Virus record (IMG/VR): IMGVR_UViG_3300032050_000316
Coordinates: 1 to 40,209 of that record
Reading direction: 5' to 3' (one strand)
DNA: 40,209 nucleotides
DNA from: a virus
Each line of letters starts with the position of its first letter. Within the stretch, counting starts at the first letter, position 1. The notes beneath the pieces are model-generated. The model was not told the DNA's origin, did no database searches, and was given only the letters and a program-made list of their open reading frames with translations. A program made the translations under genes and the position numbers. Positions 19,668-27,881 of this stretch are shown here, piece by piece.

Positions 19668-20182
19668 GCTTCACTCCTTCGCTTAGCGTGCCAAGCACGT
19701 ATTGAATTACTTCTCTTTAGCCGCTCTTGTTCGCTTTGAACTCGGCCCATGCGAGACTTACTCATTTTCTCTCTTGTTTCTTTAGATGCTTTTTTGTTTA
19801 AGTTTGGATGAACAGCCAATGAAGACCAATATTTTCTTTGAGACTCACTCATCTTTTGACGAGTTTCCTGAGAGGCTTTGAGTCCTTTATTTGGCGCATG
19901 GTAAACATATTTTCCCCACCTACCTCCACTTTCAAGGTTGTAGCCATTCGGTGCCAAACAATCAAACACATCAATCCAAAACTTCTCAAAGAAGTCAAGC
20001 TGGGTCTGTGACAAATCACCTTCAGTTAAATATGTGTATTCAAAGAGAGAATGACCATACTTTTTATAAGCGTCTTTTATGGCATGACCATGACCGTGGC
20101 GAGAATGTTTCGTCACAGTCTGACCAACGTACTGCTTGCCGTTGATCTTATTGGTCACCAAGTAAATACGCCCGTAGCCCAT
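19664..20182 (-). CDS. GIY-YIG homing endonuclease with NUMOD3-like repeats
   Basis: This 172-aa protein has an N-terminal GIY-YIG nuclease domain (about 1-90). The GIY motif is RIYLVT (Tyr7) and the YIG motif is QYVG (Tyr18). A catalytic Arg is likely in HSRHGHG; Glu66 is in DFFEKFW and Asn82 in GYNLESGG. The C-terminus has two DNA-binding NUMOD3-like repeats (around NKGLKASQETRQKMSESQ and KKASKETREKMSKSRMG). I chose ATG 20182 rather than the longer frame, because the 19 upstream codons overlap the tail remnant in another frame. It starts 1 nt after the remnant stop and is coupled to the next tail gene. It is a selfish element that would spread into lineages lacking it. Confidence 0.9.
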   Translation of the reverse strand: MGYGRIYLVTNKINGKQYVGQTVTKHSRHGHGHAIKDAYKKYGHSLFEYTYLTEGDLSQTQLDFFEKFWIDVFDCLAPNGYNLESGGRWGKYVYHAPNKGLKASQETRQKMSESQRKYWSSLAVHPNLNKKASKETREKMSKSRMGRVQSEQERLKRSNSIRAWHAKRRSEA

Positions 20183-20183
20183 G

Positions 20184-20267
20184 TCAGATGATGCGGTTAC
20201 GGAAACCAAGTGAGCCACCGCTGTCATAGCTAGTGGCAAGTTCTGCTAGTTCTCTGGATCGTGGCAT
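20184..20267 (-). pseudogene. 27-codon 5' remnant of a tail gene, truncated at the endonuclease
   Basis: From an ATG overlapping the 84-aa gene stop (TAATG), the frame encodes 27 residues ending SLGFRNRII and then TGA. The product matches residues 1-27 of the 354-aa tail protein at 21 of 27 positions, stopping exactly at the conserved FRNRII motif. Codon choice is GC-rich, unlike the AT-rich full gene, so it is not a recent direct copy of it. The endonuclease ATG follows after one base. I read it as the head of an older tail gene cut off by insertion or replacement. Confidence 0.8.
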
Positions 20268-20521
20268 TATGCACCCCCTAATGCGGCTGCTTGCTGTGCT
20301 TGATACGCCGCGATTACTTCAGGAGTCCATGCTACTTGTGCGATGGCGGCCACGTTAGCAGGCTGACCCTCAAGGTCTTGCCCCGGTGTCAGAGAAGTCC
20401 TGTGATACGTCTGTGTCAGTACCTTGCCATCTTCAATGATGCGTGTAGCTTCGCGGTACAGCACAATGCCGTTCTCACAAACTGTAATTTGATCCACAAC
20501 GGTTTCTTTAGTAATAGCCAT
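20267..20521 (-). CDS. Small tail-fibre-associated protein, 84 aa
   Basis: This 84-aa protein is predicted to be beta-rich at the N-terminus (VDQITVCENGIVLYREATRI, then DGKVLTQTYHRTSLTPG) and ends in a helical Ala/Gln-rich tail. A start of Lys-Glu followed by Val-x-Gln-Ile-Thr-Val and a short EDGK turn recurs in small proteins encoded beside tail fibres of many phages, of unknown function. It has a good GAAAGGAAA ribosome site. Its stop overlaps the remnant start (TAATG). Confidence 0.78.
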   Translation of the reverse strand: MAITKETVVDQITVCENGIVLYREATRIIEDGKVLTQTYHRTSLTPGQDLEGQPANVAAIAQVAWTPEVIAAYQAQQAAALGGA

Positions 20522-20545
20522 GTTTGTTTCCTTTCAAAAGTCCGA

Positions 20546-20564
20546 CTAGACTAATCTGGTCTAG
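20546..20564 (-). terminator. Weak hairpin between tail fibre and the 84-aa gene
   Basis: A 6-bp inverted repeat CTAGAC / GTCTAG with a 7-nt loop immediately follows the tail fibre stop codon. On the minus strand it is followed by TCGGACTTTTG, not a clean T-run. It could attenuate or merely protect transcripts. Confidence 0.3.
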
Positions 20565-22565
20565 TTAAGCTGCTTCATAAGTTACCGTTAAATAAATATC
20601 TTGGTCATTATCTGTGTAAGTTGCCGTTAATACTGTGGCAGCGTTATCATTTAAACAAAGTAAAATTGTTGTAGCATTGCTATTAACAAAGCCTGTTACA
20701 GATATATTAGTTGGTAATCCAGTCAATCCAAAAGACAAAATTGATGGGACAGCCCTAGCGTTTGAAGTTACCGAGGTAAAAGGAAGTGCGCCCACAGTTA
20801 CATTTCCTGTTGAACCGTTTTCGTTCCAACTTAAATATATTTGTATTTCGACAATTCTGCCTATTTTTGTGTATCTTCCTAATTGACCGCCACCACTGTA
20901 TGTTGGGGTATTTGTACCTGAATAAACAATAGTTGGCGTAAACGTACCTTCCTCATAGTCATCCAGCGTATTCGCATTAGACGATGCTGATTGCGTAGCA
21001 GGGAAAGTGATGCCTGTGCCGTTAGCCGATGTATCTCCACCCGATAAAACGACTGTGCCTGAAGAATTAATCCGTAAGGCTTCTGCTCCACCCTCTGCAA
21101 ACGCAATCGTATCCGCAGCAGGGTAGAAGATGCCCGTGTTGGTATCGCCACTCACCGAGATCGACGGCACCGAGGCCGAGCCAGCAGCAAAGCGAACAGC
21201 ACCAGCGTAGGTGCCACCGGTTGATGCAGGCACCATGTCAGCAGTCACAAACGACTTGAAGGCGACAATCACCAGCTCATCATTCAACGCAGCGCCAGCA
21301 CCCAGCACAACGCTGGTGCCGCTGGTTGCTGTGTACTCGGTCTGATCCAGCGAAACACCGTTCAAGAACACCACGATGTTGTTGACCGTGTAGGTCAGTG
21401 TCGCGCTGTTGGAGTCGCTACCCGAGAAGGTGGTCTGACCGGAGGTGGCGACGTACCTGAAGCGCAAGAAGCTGACATTACCTGCTGACGTTGCAGCAAT
21501 CCAGCTCGCACCGTCGTACACCTTCATGATGTTTTCAGATGTGCTGAAGTACAGCGCACCAGCTAACAGCGCATTGCCGTCGTTGTCGAGTGTTGGGTTG
21601 CTTGCCTTGGTGCCGAGGTATCGGTCATCGAAGCTGTCGAAGGTATTGGCCGCTGAAGCCGCAGAGGCAGCCGCAGCAGAAGCAGAGTTCGCTGCATTTG
21701 TTTCACTTGTCGCCGCATTGGATGCGCTGGTTGCAGCAGCAGATGCGCTGTTAGACGCATTGGTCGCGCTGGTCGCAGCATTCGATGCTGACGTACTGGC
21801 GGCAGATGCGGAGCTTGCAGCGTTAGTCGCTGATGTGCTGGCATTGCTGGCCTGCGTTGCCGCCGTGCTGACAGAACTGGCTGCATTAGTAGCTGACGTA
21901 GATGCTGCGCTTGCGCTGTTAGCGGCATTGGTAGCCGAGGTGCTAGCGTTGGATGCCTGGGTCGTTGCTGTGCTGGCCGAGCTGCTGGCGCTTGAGGCCG
22001 AGCTGGATGCAGCCGAGGCAGACGAAGCTGCGGCTGTCGCGCTGTTGGCAGCGTTGGTGGCATAGGTCACCGCATTGGCTACATCGGCAGCGCTAATGCC
22101 TAGCGTTGGGTCACCGTTGGCATCGAATGCCAGCGTTTTGTTGGCACGATCTACCGCCCTCGGTAGCGTCATGTCAATTGTGGTCGGGTCTGTCTGCGGT
22201 GCAATCAACGCACGCTGCAGGCCTTCAGCATTCTGCTGGTTGAAGATAGTCTGCTGATCCAGCTCGTCGTTCAGCGTGTTCGCAAAAAAGTCACCGCCTG
22301 TCACAAAGTCAGTCGTGCGCGAGATGGTACGGTTGCCGACGATAGCAATCTGTGTAGCACCTGTCGGCGTAGCAGTCAGCGTCACAAAGCCTGTGCCGTT
22401 GCTGTTAATGGTGACTGTGTAATTGGTGGTCAGCGTCAGCAGCGTGTCATCGCGGTACACCGCAATGTCACCCGCAGCTAAGATCTCAAACGTGAAGTTA
22501 TACGGGCCGGTGCCGCTTGCGGCATAGACCACCCGCCTTGTCACATTACTAATTGGCACGCCCAT
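20565..22565 (-). CDS. Tail fibre protein with heptad Ser/Ala shaft
   Basis: This 666-aa protein begins with a T7 gp17-like N-terminal head (about 1-155) of the kind that attaches fibres to the tail (VTRRVVYAASGTGPYNFTFE, later NTLNDELDQQTIFNQQNAEG). Residues 163-307 are about 20 heptads of Ala/Ser/Thr/Asn that form a trimeric coiled shaft. Next come beta modules (FDDRYLGTKASNPTLDNDG, DGASWIAAT, then NTGIFYPAADTIAF) and a C-terminal receptor-binding module starting at NTLDDYEEGTFTPTI (about 533). The DNA encoding the last 130 residues is much AT-richer, suggesting a swapped tip. The likely function is host recognition. It follows the internal virion proteins. Confidence 0.9.
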   Translation of the reverse strand: MGVPISNVTRRVVYAASGTGPYNFTFEILAAGDIAVYRDDTLLTLTTNYTVTINSNGTGFVTLTATPTGATQIAIVGNRTISRTTDFVTGGDFFANTLNDELDQQTIFNQQNAEGLQRALIAPQTDPTTIDMTLPRAVDRANKTLAFDANGDPTLGISAADVANAVTYATNAANSATAAASSASAASSSASSASSSASTATTQASNASTSATNAANSASAASTSATNAASSVSTAATQASNASTSATNAASSASAASTSASNAATSATNASNSASAAATSASNAATSETNAANSASAAAASAASAANTFDSFDDRYLGTKASNPTLDNDGNALLAGALYFSTSENIMKVYDGASWIAATSAGNVSFLRFRYVATSGQTTFSGSDSNSATLTYTVNNIVVFLNGVSLDQTEYTATSGTSVVLGAGAALNDELVIVAFKSFVTADMVPASTGGTYAGAVRFAAGSASVPSISVSGDTNTGIFYPAADTIAFAEGGAEALRINSSGTVVLSGGDTSANGTGITFPATQSASSNANTLDDYEEGTFTPTIVYSGTNTPTYSGGGQLGRYTKIGRIVEIQIYLSWNENGSTGNVTVGALPFTSVTSNARAVPSILSFGLTGLPTNISVTGFVNSNATTILLCLNDNAATVLTATYTDNDQDIYLTVTYEAA
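21645..22079 (-). repeat. Heptad-coding degenerate repeat in the tail fibre gene
   Basis: A 21-nt period encodes about 20 heptads of the form Ala-x-x-Ala-x-x-Ser. Codons for Ala and Ser vary between units, so DNA identity is moderate while the protein pattern is strict. Such tracts change length by recombination and can alter fibre length. Confidence 0.7.
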
Positions 22566-22594
22566 GGTTTAACCCTTCCTTGTCAAAATTATAC

Positions 22595-25564
22595 TTACTG
22601 TTTATACGACCCACGCAACAATTTTTTCTCTTGCTCAACCTGCAAACGCTCCTGAAGTACATCAGCGTATTGGCTTTCTTGCAACAGTTTGGCGCGGGCA
22701 ATTTCCATAAATTGGTCATCCAGCATCTTGATCAAATTCTGCTGGTAAAACTTGTCTAGGCTTTCAAAGTCTTTTGATTTAGCCTGGTCAACTAAAGCCT
22801 GCTGCACATTCTTGCCACCGATCTGCACATCCTGGGCATAGATCCGTAGCAGCTCGTTGTATTCCTCGGTGTTAAGTTTTACAGATGCGCCCACGCCGCC
22901 TGCGCCTGTTTGGGTTATGGAGCGTGGCGGCCAGGCCAAAGGGATGCCCAGGGAAATCAGCATTCTGTCCACTTCCTGCATCTTGGATTCAGAGGTGCGA
23001 ATGCCGGTAAAGCCAAGCCAAGGCCGAGCTGGGTCAACCTCATAGTCAGGCTCTGCCCAGCGGTTTAGCCTTGTTGGAACTTTGCTAGATAGCCCAGGTG
23101 TCCGAGCAATCTTGCGCAGAAAACCCTCGTAGAATCCTTTGACACCGGTTGGCAAATCAGGTGGTGCTGTAATGTCGCTTCTGGTGCCATCAATGTAGCG
23201 CTCGATACCAGCCTGGAACGAACTCCATGCGCCGACAGGCGAGCCGCCAATTACATAGTCGCTGATGTTAGCCGTCATTATGTTGATGACATCTTTCATT
23301 GCCTGCTTGGGGTTGCCCATCTGATTACCCAAAGCGCCAACCATGCCGCCCAGGGTTTGCATAAATGGCGACTGCCCAATGTATTCATACAGACCAAACA
23401 ACGCACCCAGCCCAACTTGCGCAGTCAGGTCTTGGTCATCTTCATATCTGGCATATTCGACATAAGATGCGGCCATCGCAAATGGCGCAGCAATCGGATC
23501 AAATCCGCGCAGACTAACGTATAGTTTTCCGTTCTTGCCGACAGAAGGATCCATGCGCGGGAAGCCTTCAAGGTATGTCTTGAATTCATCATCCCATTCG
23601 CCAGCATTAAACACAAAAGAATTTCCACGCCATCCATCGCGCATATAGACCTTGCGCAGATCTGCATTGCCTGGGCCGCCGCCAGTAATCCTGCCGTCCA
23701 CAGCAAGTGAGGTAAGCGCACTCATTGCAATAGAGCCGAGCCCAAACTTAGCCAGCGCCAAATCACGTTTAGCGCCACCGGCTGCCATGTCTTTACGCCA
23801 CTGCGCAGACAGCGGTGCAAACCAGCTATGCTGCAGCCCCTCAGAAATCAACCATGTCGGCGTGCGCACAAATGGCATCTGAGTTTTTGCCAGCAAATTG
23901 GAATTAGAAACATCCTGCACTCGAGCTGCAAACCCTTCCAAGTCTCTGGTATAGGTCAGCATCCTGGCAAAGTCTTGCGCTTCTAATTCAATGTATTCAA
24001 ATGGCTCATTGATGTTGTCAATAACGCGCTGCATCGCTGCTTTGCTAGCTGTTTCCTCATCAACTCCATCAACCAGCAATTGATTCTCATAGCGCACACC
24101 ATCTCGGTAAGCCTGGGCATTCAGCTCAAACCGATAAGCCAGCGCCTTGAATCCTTCATCCTGCGCTTGAATTACTCGACCAGGTACAGCAACAAACTTA
24201 GACCATAGTGTCAGCGCCGCTGCGGTCTTGCCTTCAAATCCATATTCGCCAGCATCCAATCCAGCAGCACTGCCACGGGTTTCTAGTTTTGTACCGCCAG
24301 CAATACCAATACGCTCATCAAGACTCTTGCCAGTTTTAAGAGCCTCCCAGCCCAAGCGCATAGCATCTTTACTGGACTGCACATAACCAGCCACACCCGC
24401 CAATGACTCACCCATATATACCCGGTCGGGGTTTGCTCCTGGCAGCATTTGTCGTGCGCCACCAATAGCGCCTGCGGTTGCTCGAGTAAATGGCTGCAGC
24501 AAAGCAAACGATGTATTGCTGACCATGTTGATGGCCGGTGTCGCAGTCCACGACAGTAGGCCATTGACCCAGGTTGATAGCCAAAGGTCTTTTACAAATC
24601 CAACCCTCGACAGCTTTTCAATCAGCTTTGCCTTGGCCGAGTTATCGACCAGCGTTGCCAATCCTTCTGCTGCCTGCTTGATGTTTTCGTCAATATTGGG
24701 GTCATCCAACAATGACCGAATTGAACCGACATCAGCCTCAGACAATGTAGTTCTGCTTTGGTTTAACACCGCCAAAGCCTGCGCTGGTGCAACCTGAATA
24801 TCTTTAGCAGCTTGGCCGACATGAACGGTCACAGCCCATTGCTCAAGAAACCTACGTTTCAAATCTTTATTGGTAGGCTCTTTGAGTAACGATTCTGTGA
24901 TTGTGTTTAGTTCTTTAACGTGCAGCGGGAAAGCCACAGAAGCGCGACGCACCTCAAATGGCAAGTCTTGGTAGCGGTCAGCAATTGCACGGATCTGCGC
25001 TGTGTACTCCGGCCCCATGCCTTCGCGCACAACGCGCTCCTCAATCTCTGCTAGGGTAATTCTTTGGTAATCAATCCCAGCGTTTTTCAGCACAGCCTCA
25101 GTGTACTGAGCCACGCTGTTGTCATCGTACAGATCAAGGTTAAACGGCTGCTCTGGTGGCTTGCCAACACCCTTGGCGGCAGCGGCCTCGGCCTGCAGCG
25201 TCTGTGCTTCCGGTGGCTTTGTCGCAGCTTTTGGCGTTTGTAATGTTGCTGCTTTTGGTTTTGCCGGTGGCTTTGCCGGTGGCTTGACTGCAGGCGCAGC
25301 AGCTTCAGTAACTGGCGGCGCAACCTTTACCGCCTCGCCAACCATGTCGGCAGCCGTTCCTGCTTTCTTTACTTTGCTAACATTGCTTGTTTGAAAAACA
25401 CCCTTAAGCGCAGATGGAATAGATCCAAGCCCAGCCACCTGCACCGACTCGTATTCTTCAACAGGCAAAATATCTGGCGGCAGCGCCTCTGTCTCAGGCA
25501 GTTCCTGCCTGGTAGGCGTGTCAATGATCTGGCTTAGACGCTGCTCAAGAGGTGGGATAGCCAT
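22595..25564 (-). CDS. Large internal virion / DNA-ejection protein, 989 aa
   Basis: The last and largest of the internal proteins, in the position of T7 gp16. It has a Pro/Lys/Ala-rich disordered N-terminal segment (about 85-140), then a long helical body. A Gly/Ala/Ser-rich hydrophobic helical middle (ALLQPFTRATAGAIGGARQM; FGLGSIAMSALTSLAV) and aromatic stretches are plausible membrane-channel segments. A Lys/Gln coiled-coil C-terminus ends the protein. In podoviruses such proteins are ejected and form a trans-envelope conduit for DNA. No transglycosylase motif is obvious. It ends 29 nt before the tail fibre start. Confidence 0.78.
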   Translation of the reverse strand: MAIPPLEQRLSQIIDTPTRQELPETEALPPDILPVEEYESVQVAGLGSIPSALKGVFQTSNVSKVKKAGTAADMVGEAVKVAPPVTEAAAPAVKPPAKPPAKPKAATLQTPKAATKPPEAQTLQAEAAAAKGVGKPPEQPFNLDLYDDNSVAQYTEAVLKNAGIDYQRITLAEIEERVVREGMGPEYTAQIRAIADRYQDLPFEVRRASVAFPLHVKELNTITESLLKEPTNKDLKRRFLEQWAVTVHVGQAAKDIQVAPAQALAVLNQSRTTLSEADVGSIRSLLDDPNIDENIKQAAEGLATLVDNSAKAKLIEKLSRVGFVKDLWLSTWVNGLLSWTATPAINMVSNTSFALLQPFTRATAGAIGGARQMLPGANPDRVYMGESLAGVAGYVQSSKDAMRLGWEALKTGKSLDERIGIAGGTKLETRGSAAGLDAGEYGFEGKTAAALTLWSKFVAVPGRVIQAQDEGFKALAYRFELNAQAYRDGVRYENQLLVDGVDEETASKAAMQRVIDNINEPFEYIELEAQDFARMLTYTRDLEGFAARVQDVSNSNLLAKTQMPFVRTPTWLISEGLQHSWFAPLSAQWRKDMAAGGAKRDLALAKFGLGSIAMSALTSLAVDGRITGGGPGNADLRKVYMRDGWRGNSFVFNAGEWDDEFKTYLEGFPRMDPSVGKNGKLYVSLRGFDPIAAPFAMAASYVEYARYEDDQDLTAQVGLGALFGLYEYIGQSPFMQTLGGMVGALGNQMGNPKQAMKDVINIMTANISDYVIGGSPVGAWSSFQAGIERYIDGTRSDITAPPDLPTGVKGFYEGFLRKIARTPGLSSKVPTRLNRWAEPDYEVDPARPWLGFTGIRTSESKMQEVDRMLISLGIPLAWPPRSITQTGAGGVGASVKLNTEEYNELLRIYAQDVQIGGKNVQQALVDQAKSKDFESLDKFYQQNLIKMLDDQFMEIARAKLLQESQYADVLQERLQVEQEKKLLRGSYKQ

Positions 25565-27880
25565 TTATTCAGCTCCTGTCTTTGGAGCTGTGCGGCCCCG
25601 AGTTACGCCTGGTTTGTTTCTTTCGTTTGCTGCGGTTCGCTTGGATCCATCGGGAGCGTTACCCTTGACAGCTCTGCCCATATCTCCGCTTCCTCCTTTG
25701 GCATTGATAGGGGTGCCATAAGTTTTTGCTGCTTGGTCGATTCGTTCACGGTCTACTCCAGGCCAGGTGTACCAAGGCTTACCAAAGTACGGGTTAGGAC
25801 TGCCGTCCGGCAATGTGTCTTTACTAAAATATTTTACTCCCGGAAAGTCTTTGGGAACAGCCTTATTTTTACCTTCCATTACCTCATTAAACATAGCGTC
25901 TAATTCGTTTTTGTTAAATTGATATTTGTCGCCTTTGGACGTTGCAAAAACAAAACGATTGCCGCCACCAGGAGTGCGCTCGTAAGTCACGCCATATACG
26001 GTTTGATGAGTTCTTCCTTCCATAACCGGCACGCCGACAAAAGCATCAGCTTCGCCTTTAGCCGATTTGACAATCGTTTCCAAAGTTGGGTGCGCGACCT
26101 CTTGGCCAGATGATAAAACCCAGCTTTCCCAATGGTAACGACCAACACTGGCTTTATCTTCTCGGCCAACACGGCGGTAAAGTTCTTGAATCTTTTTAGC
26201 CAAAGACCGCTCAAGACCTTCGTAAATAGCAAGACCAGGCCCACCATCAAAAATGCCAGCGACATCATCATAAATTTTGTCGCCACCAGCAAATAGTCGA
26301 TTGATTTGGATTCGATCCAAAACCATAACATCTTCTCGTCCAGATACCAGCAGGGCAAAAGACAATACCTTGTTTTTAATGCCAACGCCTTCTGCCAATC
26401 CGTAAAACGCTCTGCGGATCTGCGGCCCCGTCATGTTTGGATCAATGATCATGTCATGCAAAGCCTGCAATTTTGTTCTGCCATCCGGTATTTTTTCAGA
26501 CATCCTTACCAAGAATGTATCTACAAAAGCGTTTGCATTAGATATGACTTGTCTGCCTGGGCTGCCCTTTGGAATTGATTGCTGCACAATCCGCAATCCT
26601 TCTGCAACGTCTGCCTCTGTATATTCACCACGCACAGCTTTATTGATAATTGGCCCCATTGCTTCAGCCAAATCCAAAAAGCCTGATTCATGCGGATACG
26701 CAGAAGCCATACGCGACATCATTGACCACATCATTAAGCGGCCAGTAGTGTCTGCTTTTGCTATGTTGCCACGGTAAATGTCGCGGAATTTTTCAACCAC
26801 AGCAAATCCACGATCAGCCTCATCAATTTGATTTTTGCTCATGGTCGAGAACCACTTAGACCATTTGTCCATGTCGTTGACATTCTGAATAAGCCAACGC
26901 GGCGGCATCGGCACTTCAGTTGAGTTGTATACCGTGGCCAACATGGATGAGAATTTTTCAGGCGACTCAAGCGGATCAGGAAATGTTTCCGCTAAGTTGT
27001 CCAAGCGGAACGAAATGTCCTGAATGTTTCCTGGGTTAACATCATTGATGATGTTTTGCCCGCCGCCCTGCGGTTCGTATGCGCCCTCTACAGATACTCT
27101 GTACTTAGGATCTAACTGCAGCTTTTTGCCTTCACTGACTTTGTTCGATAGTTTTACTGCACCGCCATCAACTCTAGCCGCAGTATCAGCGGCAACGAAA
27201 ATGTAATCTTCTACTGGCACGGCATTAACCAAGCCACCGGTCTTGCGCAGGTATTCTTCTGCCATCTTTCCGGCTGCTGGTGCTAGAGCTTCACCAACGG
27301 CCTTGGCACCCTTAACGCCAATCTTTACTGCTTCTGGCGCACCAACAATCGGGTTGAACTCACCGAGCTTGCCTGCAACATCTGCTGTCTTTCGACGCTC
27401 TGCCGCACTATAGCCAATTATGTCTGGCGCATTAGGCGGCACCACAGGTGGCAGCGTTACTTTGGTATCAGTAAATGGAATGCGAACCCCTTTTTCACTA
27501 ATATCCTCAGTAGTCGGCAGCACTTGTTCGCCGCCTGTTAGCAGGCGCACTAGGCTTTCAAGATCACCAGGCAGGCCAAGCGATTGAGCAACTGTACCGC
27601 GCAACGCACCGGCCAACATATCGGCCAATCCCATCGCTGGCACCTCTAACCCACCAGCAGCCTCAGATCGCGCCTTGGTTACACCACCTCGGCCAAAGCG
27701 CGGCTGCGGCTCACCAGCAGGGCCGCCAGGGCCATCAGGCTCCGCTTCGCCAGTAACCACCACCTCTGGCAATCGAGTTGTATCTGCGGCAGCCAATTGC
27801 ATACCGTCGATGCTTGGCTCTGCCGGATATTTGGCAGCCAGCAAATTATCAAGATATTCCTGCTCTATCTGTGAGTACAT
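25565..27880 (-). CDS. Internal virion protein with a helix-hairpin-helix-like motif, 771 aa
   Basis: This protein sits among the internal virion genes, 1 nt from both neighbours. The first 150 residues are Pro/Gly-rich. A helical middle (about 300-470) leads to a segment with the signature GLAEGVGIKNKVLSFALLVS followed by MVLDR (residues 494-523). This resembles the HhH-GPD DNA glycosylase motif, with Lys502 or Lys504 and Asp522 at fitting places. The C-terminus is a basic, Gly/Lys-rich tail. No homologue is recognised as a whole. Ejected virion protein is the contextual call; DNA glycosylase-like activity is only a possibility. Confidence 0.72.
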   Translation of the reverse strand: MYSQIEQEYLDNLLAAKYPAEPSIDGMQLAAADTTRLPEVVVTGEAEPDGPGGPAGEPQPRFGRGGVTKARSEAAGGLEVPAMGLADMLAGALRGTVAQSLGLPGDLESLVRLLTGGEQVLPTTEDISEKGVRIPFTDTKVTLPPVVPPNAPDIIGYSAAERRKTADVAGKLGEFNPIVGAPEAVKIGVKGAKAVGEALAPAAGKMAEEYLRKTGGLVNAVPVEDYIFVAADTAARVDGGAVKLSNKVSEGKKLQLDPKYRVSVEGAYEPQGGGQNIINDVNPGNIQDISFRLDNLAETFPDPLESPEKFSSMLATVYNSTEVPMPPRWLIQNVNDMDKWSKWFSTMSKNQIDEADRGFAVVEKFRDIYRGNIAKADTTGRLMMWSMMSRMASAYPHESGFLDLAEAMGPIINKAVRGEYTEADVAEGLRIVQQSIPKGSPGRQVISNANAFVDTFLVRMSEKIPDGRTKLQALHDMIIDPNMTGPQIRRAFYGLAEGVGIKNKVLSFALLVSGREDVMVLDRIQINRLFAGGDKIYDDVAGIFDGGPGLAIYEGLERSLAKKIQELYRRVGREDKASVGRYHWESWVLSSGQEVAHPTLETIVKSAKGEADAFVGVPVMEGRTHQTVYGVTYERTPGGGNRFVFATSKGDKYQFNKNELDAMFNEVMEGKNKAVPKDFPGVKYFSKDTLPDGSPNPYFGKPWYTWPGVDRERIDQAAKTYGTPINAKGGSGDMGRAVKGNAPDGSKRTAANERNKPGVTRGRTAPKTGAE

Positions 27881-27881
27881 A

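Noticed and set aside
19664-20267. Group I intron or intein splitting the 354-aa tail gene
   Set aside because: The downstream gene already has its own complete N-terminus and start codon, so splicing is not needed; I also see no intron core or intein splice motifs.
21445-22065. 206-aa plus-strand ORF rich in Ala, Leu and Val opposite the tail fibre
   Set aside because: It is the antisense of the Ser/Ala heptad repeat; its periodic composition is a reflection of that repeat and it has no ribosome site or operon context.
18603-22565. Diversity-generating retroelement acting on the tail proteins
   Set aside because: There is no reverse transcriptase gene and no template/variable repeat pair in the window.
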